Virus record (IMG/VR): IMGVR_UViG_3300042691_055965 | Location: 62,001 to 126,000 of that record | DNA length: 64,000 nt | DNA from: a virus | Direction: 5' to 3' (one strand) | Part shown: positions 1 through 8,557 of the stretch, piece by piece | Layout of the letters: each line of letters opens with the position of its first letter | How positions within the stretch are numbered: position 1 is the stretch's first letter | Made by a program: the position numbers and the translations under genes | Notes under the pieces: model-generated | Databases searched by the model: none | Seen by the model: the letters and a program-made list of their open reading frames with translations, nothing else | Told to the model about the DNA's origin: nothing

Positions 1-32
1 GTAAATAAACGCATAATGTATTGCATTTAAAA

Positions 33-1580
33 ATGGGAATAAATGAAAATAAATCGGTAGTTGAAGAGGCTTTATTACAAATAAAGAACCTTGAAGACGC
101 TATCAATGAAAACGCAAAAGGAATACTTGCTTCAACTATGAAGGAAGAAATCAGTGAATTAGTAAAAGAATCATTAGGTGGTTACAAAAAAAATCTACGG
201 GAACAAGACGCTCCTGAAGAACCAGAAGGTGAAGAAGAAGTTGATGTTGACTTAGAAGACGAAACGGAAGTTGAACCTGAAGGTGAGGAAATTGACTTTT
301 CTGCGGTAGAAAAATTTAATGAACCGCAAGGTGATGAAGAAGTAGGCGATTTTTCCGACCTAGAAGAACCTATGATGGGTGATAATGAAACGGGTAATGA
401 AATGCCACCACTTGATATGACATCAGCTTCCCCTGAAGAAATTTTGAAAGTATTCAAAGCGATGGGTGATGAAGATGGAATCATTGTTAAAAAAGACGAT
501 GATTATATCCATTTGTCAGATAATCAAAAGGATGTTGAATATCTTATAAGTGTTGGTGATGAACCCGAAGAAACAGAAGAAACTCAAATGGCAGAAAATG
601 TGATATATGAGTTAGAAGTTGAAGAATCAGAAAACATGGACTTTAATTTGTTTATGGACGAAGAAGAAGAATTTGAAGGTATGTACATGGACGAAGAAGA
701 AGAATTTGAAGGTATGTACATGGACGAAGAAGAAGAATTTGAAGGTATGTACATGGACGAAGAAGAAGAACAAGAAGAAACAGTTTATGAAATCGATGAA
801 GAAGATTTGGAATCCGTAATGGAGGCATTCAAAGCTGTTGGACTTGGTTTTGGAAAACCGATGAAAACTTTTTCTAAAATGGAAGTAAACGACAAAGGAT
901 TCAAGGATGATAAAAAACAAGGTGAAAATCTGAAAAGAAAAGGTCCGAAGTTTAAATATCCAAAAATCAAACATGGTGTTACTGAAATGGAAGATAAAGA
1001 AATGGATGAAGAATGGAATGAAGAAGAATACAACGAAGGAATGGATTACCATGAAGAAGAAGCAGAAACAAAAGAAGCTGCTAGAACATATGGTAAAGGT
1101 TCTAAACGTGGTAGAGGCTTAAGAAAAGGGGTCACTCCAAACAGAAACTTAGTTTACGGTGAAAACGGTGTTCATTCTGAATCAGTACAAAATGAAATCA
1201 ATGTTTTAAGAGAAAAAAATGAAGAGTACAAAAAGGCTCTTGACTTCTTTAGAAACAAATTGAATGAAGTTGCTGTATTTAATTCCAATTTGGCGTATTC
1301 AACAAGATTGTTCACTGAACATTCAACTACTAAACAAGAAAAGATTAACATTCTTAGAAGATTTGACGAAGTCGATACTTTGAAAGAATCAAAATCTTTG
1401 TACAAAACAATTAAAACAGAATTAGATGGAAAAGGTTCATCTAATACAATAAAAGAATCTATCGAAAGACGAGTTGTTAAAACACCATCTAATGGTTCAT
1501 CAACAAATCTAATCGAAAGTAAAACGTATGAAAATCCACAATTCTTAAGAATGAAGGATTTGATGACAAAAATAAAATAA
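33..1580 (+). CDS. Acidic prohead core/scaffold-like protein (T4 gp22 position)
   Basis: The protein has about 515 residues and is extremely rich in Glu and Asp, with a basic, Lys/Arg-rich stretch around residues 345-385 and a predicted coiled-coil-like segment near residues 385-440. Its place directly before the major capsid gene, with a 33-base gap, matches the scaffold gene of T4-like phages, where the acidic core protein shapes the prohead and is later degraded by the prohead protease. I chose the ATG at 33, which follows an A-rich stretch, over an in-frame TTG at 21. Residues 208-245 hold a perfect tandem repeat. I see no direct sequence match to gp22, so the role rests on position and composition. 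Confidence 0.6.
   Translation: MGINENKSVVEEALLQIKNLEDAINENAKGILASTMKEEISELVKESLGGYKKNLREQDAPEEPEGEEEVDVDLEDETEVEPEGEEIDFSAVEKFNEPQGDEEVGDFSDLEEPMMGDNETGNEMPPLDMTSASPEEILKVFKAMGDEDGIIVKKDDDYIHLSDNQKDVEYLISVGDEPEETEETQMAENVIYELEVEESENMDFNLFMDEEEEFEGMYMDEEEEFEGMYMDEEEEFEGMYMDEEEEQEETVYEIDEEDLESVMEAFKAVGLGFGKPMKTFSKMEVNDKGFKDDKKQGENLKRKGPKFKYPKIKHGVTEMEDKEMDEEWNEEEYNEGMDYHEEEAETKEAARTYGKGSKRGRGLRKGVTPNRNLVYGENGVHSESVQNEINVLREKNEEYKKALDFFRNKLNEVAVFNSNLAYSTRLFTEHSTTKQEKINILRRFDEVDTLKESKSLYKTIKTELDGKGSSNTIKESIERRVVKTPSNGSSTNLIESKTYENPQFLRMKDLMTKIK
654..770 (+). repeat. 33-base tandem repeat inside the scaffold-like gene
   Basis: Three full copies of a 33-base unit (654-686, 687-719, 720-752) and an 18-base partial copy encode MDEEEEFEGMY repeated head to tail. 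The copies are identical at DNA level, which points to recent expansion. Confidence 0.95.
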
Positions 1581-1613
1581 ACAAATAAATAAACTCAAAT
1601 TAAAAAAATAAAA

Positions 1614-3425
1614 ATGGGAGCATTATTAGAATCAGGTCTTGTTGGTAACATCGGTCTTAAGCACCTTAAAGTTATCAAAGAAGATACAATTAACAAATGG
1701 GATAAATTAGGATTCCTAGACGGTCTTAAAGGACACATCAAAGAGAACATGGCACAATTATATGAAAACCAAGCGTCTCACCTAATTAACGAAGCCGCGT
1801 CAACTGATAGTTCAGGTTCTTTCGAAACTGTAGTTTTCCCTATCGTTCGTCGTGTATTCTCTAAATTGTTGGCTAACGACATCGTTTCTGTACAAGCAAT
1901 GAACTTACCTATTGGTAAATTGTTCTACTTCGTACCTAAAATCCAAGGTTACACAACTGCAAATCCTACCACAAGTGCAATTCACAACCAACCAATTGGT
2001 GCACCAGGTTCAAACGCAACTACTAACACTGGATATAATGACGGTACACAGTACGCTAAAAATCTTTATGATTTATTTTACGAAGGGGCTGAAGCTGGAT
2101 TAGATCCTCCAGGACTTTTCGATTATTCTAAAGGAAGATGGACTGCTGTGACTTCTCCTACTACTACAGTTTCTTGGAGTAATGGTAATTTAGTACCTAA
2201 CGAAACTGATTATGAAACAACAGGAGTAAGAAAAGTAATTATCAAAATGTGTGGTTTCTATGACGCTGGTGTTGGTAAACTTATGGGTCCTGATGGTTCT
2301 GAAATCGATACTGAAGCATTCCTTTCTGATTTAACAATCACTAAAGGTGCTGGTTTAGGTGTAAGTGCTGACTCACCTTGTACAGTAGGAACAGGTTCTT
2401 TATTATTTAGAGTTGTTACTCAACAATATGGTAAAGGTATTGTTAGTCCTACTTATTCACAAGTATCTACTACATTCCCTAACGGAAATGGTGGTTCTTA
2501 CGATAACATTTGTGATCAAGATGGTTGTATTTTCCTTGAAGTGGATCTTTCTTGTCCTGTATGTGCTGACTGTAACGCTACTTCACTTGATGGTTACACA
2601 GGAGCAACCCTTTCTGCTGTGACTTCAGGAACTGCATTTTCTGCAACTTATAGAAGATATGCGGAACTTGAATTTGAAGATGCTATCGGTGAAGTTTCTT
2701 TCGACCTTGAGTCAGTTACTGTATCTGTAACAGAAAGAAAATTAAGAGCACAATGGTCTCCTGAATTGGCACAAGACGTTTCTGCATTCCACAACATTGA
2801 TGCTGAAGCTGAATTGACAGCTTTATTGTCTGAACAAGTTGCTGCAGAAATCGATCGTGAAATTTTACGTGACTTACGTAAAGGAGCGGCATGGAACCTT
2901 CGTTGGGATTACAACGGATGGAGAAGAATTGCTAACCAAACTTCTTACACTCAAAAAGACTGGAACCAAACTTTGATTACAGCAATCAACCAATTGTCAG
3001 CACAAATCCACAAATCTACTTTAAGAGGTGGTGCTAACTGGATCGTTGTATCTTCTGAAGTTTCAGCAATCTTTGATGATTTAGAATACTTCCACGTATC
3101 TAATGCATCTCCTGAGCAAGATCAGTATAACATGGGTATTGAAAGAGTTGGTACTCTTGCAGGACGTTATCAAGTATACCGTGATCCTTACTTCCCACCA
3201 AACCAAGTTTTGATTGGACACAAAGGAACATCGTTACTTGACACAGGTTATGTTTACGCACCGTATGTACCTCTACAATTAACACCTACAATGTACAATC
3301 CATTCAACTTCACACCTATCAAAGGTATTATGACAAGATACGCTAAGAAAATGGTTAATAACCGTTTCTACGGACGTATCACAGTTGATGGTGTACGTAC
3401 ATTCGATTTAAGAGAATTGAGATAA
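1614..3425 (+). CDS. Major capsid protein, T4 gp23-like
   Basis: At 603 residues it is somewhat longer than T4 gp23. The C-terminal third carries the most recognisable gp23 family features: a Tyr-Val-Pro-Leu-Gln segment near residue 550, then a Met-Thr-Arg-Tyr segment and a final Arg-rich strand. The N-terminal 60 residues look like the propeptide removed by the prohead protease, with a candidate (I/L)xE cut after Glu60 (HLINE, then AAST). The middle (about residues 140-350) is Thr/Ser/Gly-rich with a CPVCADC cluster and may be a surface insertion domain. It has no Shine-Dalgarno site; an A-rich tract precedes the ATG. A strong terminator follows, so it ends the head operon. Confidence 0.92.
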   Translation: MGALLESGLVGNIGLKHLKVIKEDTINKWDKLGFLDGLKGHIKENMAQLYENQASHLINEAASTDSSGSFETVVFPIVRRVFSKLLANDIVSVQAMNLPIGKLFYFVPKIQGYTTANPTTSAIHNQPIGAPGSNATTNTGYNDGTQYAKNLYDLFYEGAEAGLDPPGLFDYSKGRWTAVTSPTTTVSWSNGNLVPNETDYETTGVRKVIIKMCGFYDAGVGKLMGPDGSEIDTEAFLSDLTITKGAGLGVSADSPCTVGTGSLLFRVVTQQYGKGIVSPTYSQVSTTFPNGNGGSYDNICDQDGCIFLEVDLSCPVCADCNATSLDGYTGATLSAVTSGTAFSATYRRYAELEFEDAIGEVSFDLESVTVSVTERKLRAQWSPELAQDVSAFHNIDAEAELTALLSEQVAAEIDREILRDLRKGAAWNLRWDYNGWRRIANQTSYTQKDWNQTLITAINQLSAQIHKSTLRGGANWIVVSSEVSAIFDDLEYFHVSNASPEQDQYNMGIERVGTLAGRYQVYRDPYFPPNQVLIGHKGTSLLDTGYVYAPYVPLQLTPTMYNPFNFTPIKGIMTRYAKKMVNNRFYGRITVDGVRTFDLRELR

Positions 3426-3451
3426 TCAAATCTAAAAATAGAATAAGAAAC

Positions 3452-3479
3452 AAGGGGAATGTAAATTCCCCTTTTTTTG
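3452..3479 (+). terminator. Rho-independent terminator after the capsid gene
   Basis: An 8-base stem, AAGGGGAA paired with TTCCCCTT, encloses a 6-base loop and runs into a T tract, 26 bases after the capsid stop codon. Confidence 0.9.
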
Positions 3480-3482
3480 TTT

Positions 3483-3516
3483 GTATACGTATACTTTTCC
3501 TACTAACTACGTAGTT
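3483..3516. promoter_or_regulatory. Pair of 12-base palindromes, possible operator
   Basis: GTATACGTATAC (3483-3494) and AACTACGTAGTT (3505-3516) are both perfect inverted repeats centred on ACGT. Their centres are 22 bases apart, about two helical turns, so proteins bound there would sit on the same DNA face. They lie between the capsid terminator and the secreted protease gene. The function is inferred only from geometry. Confidence 0.35.
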
Positions 3517-3548
3517 TTACTATATCGTTCTAAGTCCTATTTCTGAAA

Positions 3549-3614
3549 TCAAAAATACCCATCCTTCAAAAAGGGGATTCTACTATAATATACTCCTATC
3601 TATTGTTAGAACCA
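3549..3614 (+). promoter_or_regulatory. Promoter/leader copy 1 of the secreted-protein cassette
   Basis: About 65 bases here align with 5715-5779, which precedes the next secreted-protein gene, at roughly two thirds identity. The copy ends in CTATCTATTGTTAGAAC where the other has CTATATATTTGTAGAAAC. The -7 region is a poorer match to the Bacteroidota TAnnTTTG box than copy 2. Confidence 0.5.
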
Positions 3615-3627
3615 AAAATTTAACAAT

Positions 3628-5679
3628 ATGAAAAGAGTATTTTTAACAATCGCAACAACTTTAACAATGTTAACCACATTCGCTCAAAATAGAGTATGGG
3701 TTACAATTCCAAACATTGAGTCAGTAAGAACTGAACTACAAACACTAAACATTACTTCTGTTGAAAAGGCGTTTCCATCATCAAAAAGTCAAACACTTCA
3801 AAACGTATATGAATTACAATCAAATGTAAGTTCTACAGTTATTGTTGAATCACTTAAAAAAAGAAACGATTTGTTTGTGAACCCTGAAGTGGGTCCTGAC
3901 TATCAAACACTAGAAACTCCAAACGATTATAACACTGTCGTTCCAAATCAGTGGGCACTTGATATGATTGGTTCAAAAGAGGCATGGGATTACACAAAAG
4001 GTTCAACTGTGACTATTGCTATTACTGACGCTAACTTTTACGTTAATCACGAAGATTTAACAGGAAAATATGATTACATTACATTAAACAATACAAACAC
4101 GAACTACGGACATGGAACTGCAGTTGCTGTAATTGCAGGTGGAAATACTAATAACACTGTTGGAACTTCATCTATTGGTTATAATTCAAGATTACAACTA
4201 AGAACAATGTCTTATAATGAAATGCTTGATGCCACATATTCAGGAGCTAAAGTTATAAACGCAAGTTGGGCATCTTCTTGTTCTTTCAATTCATATGCTC
4301 AGATGGTAATTGATGAGGTTTATTCTAACGGAACTGTAATTGTTGCTTCAGCAGGAAATGGTTCTACTTGTGGTGGTTCTTTTAATCTTGTTTATCCTGC
4401 TTCATACAACCACGTAATATCTGTTTCATCTGTGGGGTTTGCAAATAACCACGAAAGATTCATGGGAGACCCAAACACAACTCACCAACACAATTCAATG
4501 GTTGATATTTGTGCACCAGGATATGACGTTCCATTAACTACTTCACCTGGGGTATACGTCACAGGAAATGGAACTTCATTTGCATCTCCTTTTGTTTCAG
4601 GAACTGTCGCTCTTATGTTATCTGTTAATCCTTGTTTAACTGTTGATAATATTGAGTATATCTTAAAAGAAACCGCAAACTCTGATATGTATTTAATTAA
4701 CCCAAATTATCAGGGATTACTTGGAGCAGGAACATTGAATTCTCATTTGGCTGTGAAAATGGCAAAAGAATTCAACACAATCAGTGGAACATTCAAAACT
4801 AATGTTGATTGTGTGTCAGGAGATAAGATTGTATCTGTATTGAACCTTGACGGAACAACACCTTATAACTATGAATGGATGAATGGTGATATTAACGAAA
4901 CAATTTCAGTATCAAACGACGGGTTTGTTTTAGTTCAAATTGTTGATTCGAATGGTTGTAGATTTACTGATTCAGTTTATGTTGAAAAATACGAAAAAAT
5001 TACAAGTGAATCTTTGGTTTCTGACGTAAAATGTTTTGGGATGTCAAATGGTGAAATTTCTGTAAACATTTCAGGTGGTGAATTTGTATCTGATGCTGTA
5101 TGGAATAACGGTGTTGTTGGTAACACTTTAACAAATTTAACTTCAGGTAATTATATTTTTACAGTTGTTGATGGATTTGATTGTGTTCACTCTGACACTT
5201 TAAGTGTAAGACAACCTGAACTACTTGTATCAAACATAACTTCTGTGAACCCTACAATCACTTCTGATGGTTCAATTAACATTACAGTTAATGGTGGAAC
5301 ATTACCATACACTTACGAATGGAACAATGGTGACACAACACAAAACTTAAATAATCTTTCTGAAGGATTCTATGAACTTCTTGTAACAGACGCAAATGGT
5401 TGTATGACTTCTGAGAATACAATGTTAAACACCCAAAATACCTCATCTGTGAGTGAATTAACTTCAAATGAACTACTTGTATACCCTAACCCTTCAAATG
5501 GTTCTGTAACGATTAAAACAGGTAAGGATGATGATTGTAACTTAACAATCACAAACATCAACGGACAAATTGTTGTAACTCAATCTACCTTTATCGGTGA
5601 GGTGTCTGTAAGTGATTTATGTGAAGGTGTTTACCTTGTGACAGTAAATAATGTAACTCAAAAGTTAGTTGTTAAGTAA
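3628..5679 (+). CDS. Secreted subtilisin-like (S8) protease with SprB repeats and T9SS sorting domain
   Basis: The 683-residue protein starts with a signal peptide, probably cut after Ala19. A subtilisin-type catalytic domain spans about residues 110-385, with Asp134 (in AITDAN), His162 (in YGHGTAV), oxyanion Asn244 (in SAGNG) and Ser317 (in GNGTSFASP), so the full catalytic set is present. Three SprB-like Ig-type repeats follow (about 385-605), each ending in a GxYxxxVxD pattern. The C-terminus from YPNPSNG (Tyr619) to the end is a type A T9SS sorting domain, known in Bacteroidota to direct export and surface attachment. It is unexpected in a phage. It probably acts outside the cell; the substrate is unknown. 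Confidence 0.88.
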   Translation: MKRVFLTIATTLTMLTTFAQNRVWVTIPNIESVRTELQTLNITSVEKAFPSSKSQTLQNVYELQSNVSSTVIVESLKKRNDLFVNPEVGPDYQTLETPNDYNTVVPNQWALDMIGSKEAWDYTKGSTVTIAITDANFYVNHEDLTGKYDYITLNNTNTNYGHGTAVAVIAGGNTNNTVGTSSIGYNSRLQLRTMSYNEMLDATYSGAKVINASWASSCSFNSYAQMVIDEVYSNGTVIVASAGNGSTCGGSFNLVYPASYNHVISVSSVGFANNHERFMGDPNTTHQHNSMVDICAPGYDVPLTTSPGVYVTGNGTSFASPFVSGTVALMLSVNPCLTVDNIEYILKETANSDMYLINPNYQGLLGAGTLNSHLAVKMAKEFNTISGTFKTNVDCVSGDKIVSVLNLDGTTPYNYEWMNGDINETISVSNDGFVLVQIVDSNGCRFTDSVYVEKYEKITSESLVSDVKCFGMSNGEISVNISGGEFVSDAVWNNGVVGNTLTNLTSGNYIFTVVDGFDCVHSDTLSVRQPELLVSNITSVNPTITSDGSINITVNGGTLPYTYEWNNGDTTQNLNNLSEGFYELLVTDANGCMTSENTMLNTQNTSSVSELTSNELLVYPNPSNGSVTIKTGKDDDCNLTITNINGQIVVTQSTFIGEVSVSDLCEGVYLVTVNNVTQKLVVK

Positions 5680-5714
5680 TAACACTTAATCATTTTAATA
5701 ACAACTACTGAACT

Positions 5715-5779
5715 TCAAAATACCTACCCTCCGAAAACAGGATTTAACAACATACATCACCTATATATTTGTAGAAACA
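5715..5779 (+). promoter_or_regulatory. Promoter/leader copy 2, with TATATTTG -7 box
   Basis: TATATTTG at 5764-5771 is a perfect match to the Bacteroidota housekeeping -7 consensus TAnnTTTG. A weak -33 element (TTT at 5743-5745) lies 18 bases upstream. The whole block resembles 3549-3614. Confidence 0.55.
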
Positions 5780-5810
5780 AAAAATAACTAACAATTAAAA
5801 AATAAAAAAA

Positions 5811-6638
5811 ATGAAAACAAAAATTTTAAACACAATTCTTTTTACACTTCTAACAGTTGTAACATTCGCACAAACTAAAGTACCTTTCAATCTTGGGGTT
5901 TCTCAAACTAACCCAACTTGTGTTAACTTTTCTGATGGTGAAATTACCGCACTTCCTTCAGGTGGTTTTCCTCCTTATACTTACCAATGGAGTAATGGTG
6001 ATACCACTCAAACGATATCAAATCTTTCGGCAGGAAATTATTCAGTAACTGTAACAGATTCTTACAACAGTACAATCGCAGCATTTCTTACAGTTGACAA
6101 TCCACTTCCTATCACAATTTCAGGAACACAATCAAATGTAACTTCTTTTGGTTTGTCTAACGGACAAATAGATATTGTAGATATTTCAAATACAACAGGT
6201 TCATTTACTTACCAATGGTTTACTGCGGGTGGTAGTTTTCAAAACCAAGGTAATTTAGACCAACAAGGATTAACTTCAGGTTATTATAAAATAATGGTTA
6301 CAGATTCTATTGGTTGTGTAGGAATCGGTTATTTTACAATTTCACAACCAAACCCATCATTACCAACTCTTAACAATCCTAACTTGATTAGTCCAAGTAT
6401 TTCTAACAACACATCAGCCATTTCAACTTATCCAAACCCATCAAATGGTAATTTCACAATAGAGACTAAAGAAAATGTAAGTGAAATTAGAATTGTGAAT
6501 ACAATCAATGGTGAAGAAGTTTATAACGACAAATCATCTTTATCAAAATTATATGTTGATAATCTTAAAACAGGTATCTATATGATTTATGTAACAACAG
6601 AAAAAGGAACAGAAACAAAAAGAATAACTATACTTTAA
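5811..6638 (+). CDS. Secreted SprB-repeat protein with T9SS sorting domain
   Basis: The 275-residue protein has a signal peptide (cut after about residue 20, TFAQ), two SprB-type repeats (about 28-100 and 100-180), and a type A T9SS C-terminal domain beginning at YPNPSNGNF near residue 205. SprB repeats occur in the flavobacterial gliding adhesin SprB and in many surface proteins, where they form stalks. No enzymatic domain is visible, so it is probably a surface-attached adhesin or coat. It follows the protease gene and carries its own copy of the leader. The next gene is a close paralogue. Confidence 0.82.
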   Translation: MKTKILNTILFTLLTVVTFAQTKVPFNLGVSQTNPTCVNFSDGEITALPSGGFPPYTYQWSNGDTTQTISNLSAGNYSVTVTDSYNSTIAAFLTVDNPLPITISGTQSNVTSFGLSNGQIDIVDISNTTGSFTYQWFTAGGSFQNQGNLDQQGLTSGYYKIMVTDSIGCVGIGYFTISQPNPSLPTLNNPNLISPSISNNTSAISTYPNPSNGNFTIETKENVSEIRIVNTINGEEVYNDKSSLSKLYVDNLKTGIYMIYVTTEKGTETKRITIL

Positions 6639-6660
6639 TAATTAAAATAAAAAAAAGAAC

Positions 6661-7257
6661 ATGAAAAATTTAATCATCACATTAGCATCATTATTTTTAA
6701 CGGTATCTGTATCATTTTCACAACAGATGTCATTACAAACAACCAAAATAGACCCATCATGTAACGGGTACAATAACGGAGAAATTATTATTGATATAAC
6801 AGGAGGTGTTGAACCTTACACAATAAATGGTTTACAGATAAATGGAACTCAGTTTATTGCAACTAATTTATCTGGTGGACAATATGTTTTTGATGTAACC
6901 GACTCTAATTTGAGTTCTTCAGTTGCTACTTTAACATTGACAGATCCACAACCGTTGGTAATACAAATATTAAAAACTGACGTTACGACATTTGGTGGAA
7001 ATAATGGTTCTGCGGATGTCACAATATTAAACGGTACTGCTACATATAATTGGACTGGCAATGGCTCAGGTATTATCCCAAATCAAGAAGATCAATTTTT
7101 GTTAACGGCAGGAATATACAATATTGAAATAACGGCGATTGATGGTTGTGTGTATAATAAGAGAATTATAATCGATCAACCATCCGCAAGTGGTTTTCCG
7201 TCTTCATATAACCCTAATACACAAGGTTTTCAACAAAATACAATTTCAAACAATTAA
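6661..7257 (+). CDS. Secreted SprB-repeat protein lacking a sorting domain
   Basis: The 198-residue paralogue of the preceding gene begins with a signal peptide and two SprB-like repeats. It ends in an Asn/Gln-rich linker, exactly where the neighbour continues into its T9SS domain. No further in-frame sorting domain follows the stop at 7257, and a terminator comes 64 bases later. It may be released into the periplasm, or be a trimmed duplicate. It lies 22 bases downstream of its paralogue and is probably cotranscribed with it. Confidence 0.75.
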   Translation: MKNLIITLASLFLTVSVSFSQQMSLQTTKIDPSCNGYNNGEIIIDITGGVEPYTINGLQINGTQFIATNLSGGQYVFDVTDSNLSSSVATLTLTDPQPLVIQILKTDVTTFGGNNGSADVTILNGTATYNWTGNGSGIIPNQEDQFLLTAGIYNIEITAIDGCVYNKRIIIDQPSASGFPSSYNPNTQGFQQNTISNN

Positions 7258-7320
7258 AAATAACAAAGTCGAAAAAAGAATAATAATTCTTTGATTATTG
7301 TTGGTTCCACAAAAAAGAAA

Positions 7321-7346
7321 TCCCCCAAGAATTTGGGGGTTTTTTA
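7321..7346 (+). terminator. Rho-independent terminator after the SprB-repeat pair
   Basis: CCCCCAA pairs with TTGGGGG around a short loop, followed by seven Ts. Confidence 0.9.
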
Positions 7347-7404
7347 ATTTAAAATTAACATTGTTTTCTTATATTTTTGATACTTATAATTAAAAGGTCA
7401 TATA

Positions 7405-8361
7405 ATGAAAAATTTATTGTTAATGTTTGCGTTAATGGTTTCGCAAATTCTATCTTCCCAAACAACCATCTATTCTGAAAATTTTGGTACAGTAACTTCT
7501 AACACTTCTGTCAGTTCATTTAATGGTTGGCAAAATTCAAGCCCAATTACATACACAGGAAATGTAGATGTAAGGAGGACACAACCATCTTCACCAACAC
7601 CAAATGATGACAATGCTAATGTTTTTTTTACAAATTCCACACCAAGAAGTTTTACAATTTCAGGAATCAACACATCAACGTATTCTGAAGTATTTTTAAC
7701 ATTAAATCATTTCAAAAGTACAATAGCTGGTAATAATGAATTATTAATACAAGTTAGTTCGGATGGTATTAATTATACAACTTTATCTTATAGTCGTCCA
7801 ACTGGAGGTGGAACGGCAATATGGAGATTAATAAGTCCATCAGGAACAATTCCAATTACTAATAACTTAAGAATTAGATTTACTCAAACATCAACATCAA
7901 CTCAATTCAGAATTGATGATATAACATTAACAAGTCCTGTATCTTTGCCTGTTGAACTCACATATTTTGATGGTGTAAAACAAGATGGTTTTAACTTATT
8001 GAAGTGGCAAACGGCATCAGAATTTAATTCAAGTCACTTTATAATCGAAAAAACAACCACAGGTGATTTTAAAAATTCAACAATTGTTGGAAATATTTTG
8101 GGTTCAGGATATTCACAAAACATTATAGATTATGATTTACTTGACATGAAAGTAGAAAATGTAATTAATTACTATAGACTTATTCAATACGATTTTGACG
8201 GTAAAACAAAAGTATATCCAATAATAGCAATTGATAACAGACATCAAAAAGAAGTCGAAAAAATTGTTGATTTGTCAGGTAAAGAAGTTAACGAATATTA
8301 TAAAGGGATAGTTATCATTTATTATAAAAATGGTGAATTTGTTAAAACTTATCAATATTAA
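7405..8361 (+). CDS. Secreted adhesin-like protein with T9SS-associated C-terminus
   Basis: The 318-residue protein has a signal peptide (about 18 residues) and a beta-rich lectin/MAM-like region (about 20-175). It then has the LPVELTYFDG module typical of flavobacterial T9SS cargo, with an LKWQTASE segment and an NYYRLIQYDFDGK segment. The last 35 residues resemble a shortened sorting domain (DLSGKEV, then GIVIIYYKNG). The start is preceded by TTAAAAGGTCATATA, a context nearly repeated before the gene at 8554. No catalytic motif is seen. Surface binding is inferred from architecture. Confidence 0.75.
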   Translation: MKNLLLMFALMVSQILSSQTTIYSENFGTVTSNTSVSSFNGWQNSSPITYTGNVDVRRTQPSSPTPNDDNANVFFTNSTPRSFTISGINTSTYSEVFLTLNHFKSTIAGNNELLIQVSSDGINYTTLSYSRPTGGGTAIWRLISPSGTIPITNNLRIRFTQTSTSTQFRIDDITLTSPVSLPVELTYFDGVKQDGFNLLKWQTASEFNSSHFIIEKTTTGDFKNSTIVGNILGSGYSQNIIDYDLLDMKVENVINYYRLIQYDFDGKTKVYPIIAIDNRHQKEVEKIVDLSGKEVNEYYKGIVIIYYKNGEFVKTYQY

Positions 8362-8387
8362 TTATTAACTGTTAAATATTAAACAAG

Positions 8388-8417
8388 AAGGGGTGTATGA
8401 TAATTCACCCCTTTTTT
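8388..8417 (+). terminator. Rho-independent terminator
   Basis: AAGGGGTG pairs with CACCCCTT around a 10-base loop and is followed by a T run. Confidence 0.9.
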
Positions 8418-8452
8418 GGTATTTTCACTACGTATTTTTACGTATATCTTTC

Positions 8453-8460
8453 TATTTATA
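8453..8460 (+). promoter_or_regulatory. Candidate phage late promoter TATTTATA with long leader
   Basis: TATTTATAGTAAA here matches the sequence at 50333 exactly, and both have TTACGTATA six or seven bases upstream. The next long gene starts 93 bases later, so the transcript would have an unusually long, GC-richer leader containing a short reading frame. Confidence 0.5.
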
Positions 8461-8479
8461 GTAAAGACACGACCGGCCC

Positions 8480-8557
8480 ATGGTAGATGGGGGTTCCACC
8501 ACAAGGTTCTTCAAGTGTGACTTTAGTTTTAAACCCACAAAATTAAAGGTCATATGA
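8480..8557 (+). CDS. Possible 25-codon leader peptide overlapping the next gene
   Basis: ATG at 8480 opens a 25-codon frame (begins MVDGGSTTRFF). Its TGA overlaps the start of the next gene as ATGA (8554-8557), a classic arrangement for translational coupling. The region is distinctly richer in G and C than its surroundings. It could equally be untranslated leader RNA, and nothing identifies the peptide. Confidence 0.3.
   Translation: MVDGGSTTRFFKCDFSFKPTKLKVI

Noticed and set aside
627-1052. 141-codon open frame on the minus strand opposite the scaffold-like gene
   Set aside because: It is a Phe-rich mirror of the Glu/Lys-rich coding repeats with no start context, so it is a shadow of the real gene.
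8388-8553. A tRNA or riboswitch in the GC-richer gap before 8554
   Set aside because: No cloverleaf or known riboswitch consensus can be drawn; only a terminator, a TATTTATA box and a short reading frame are visible.
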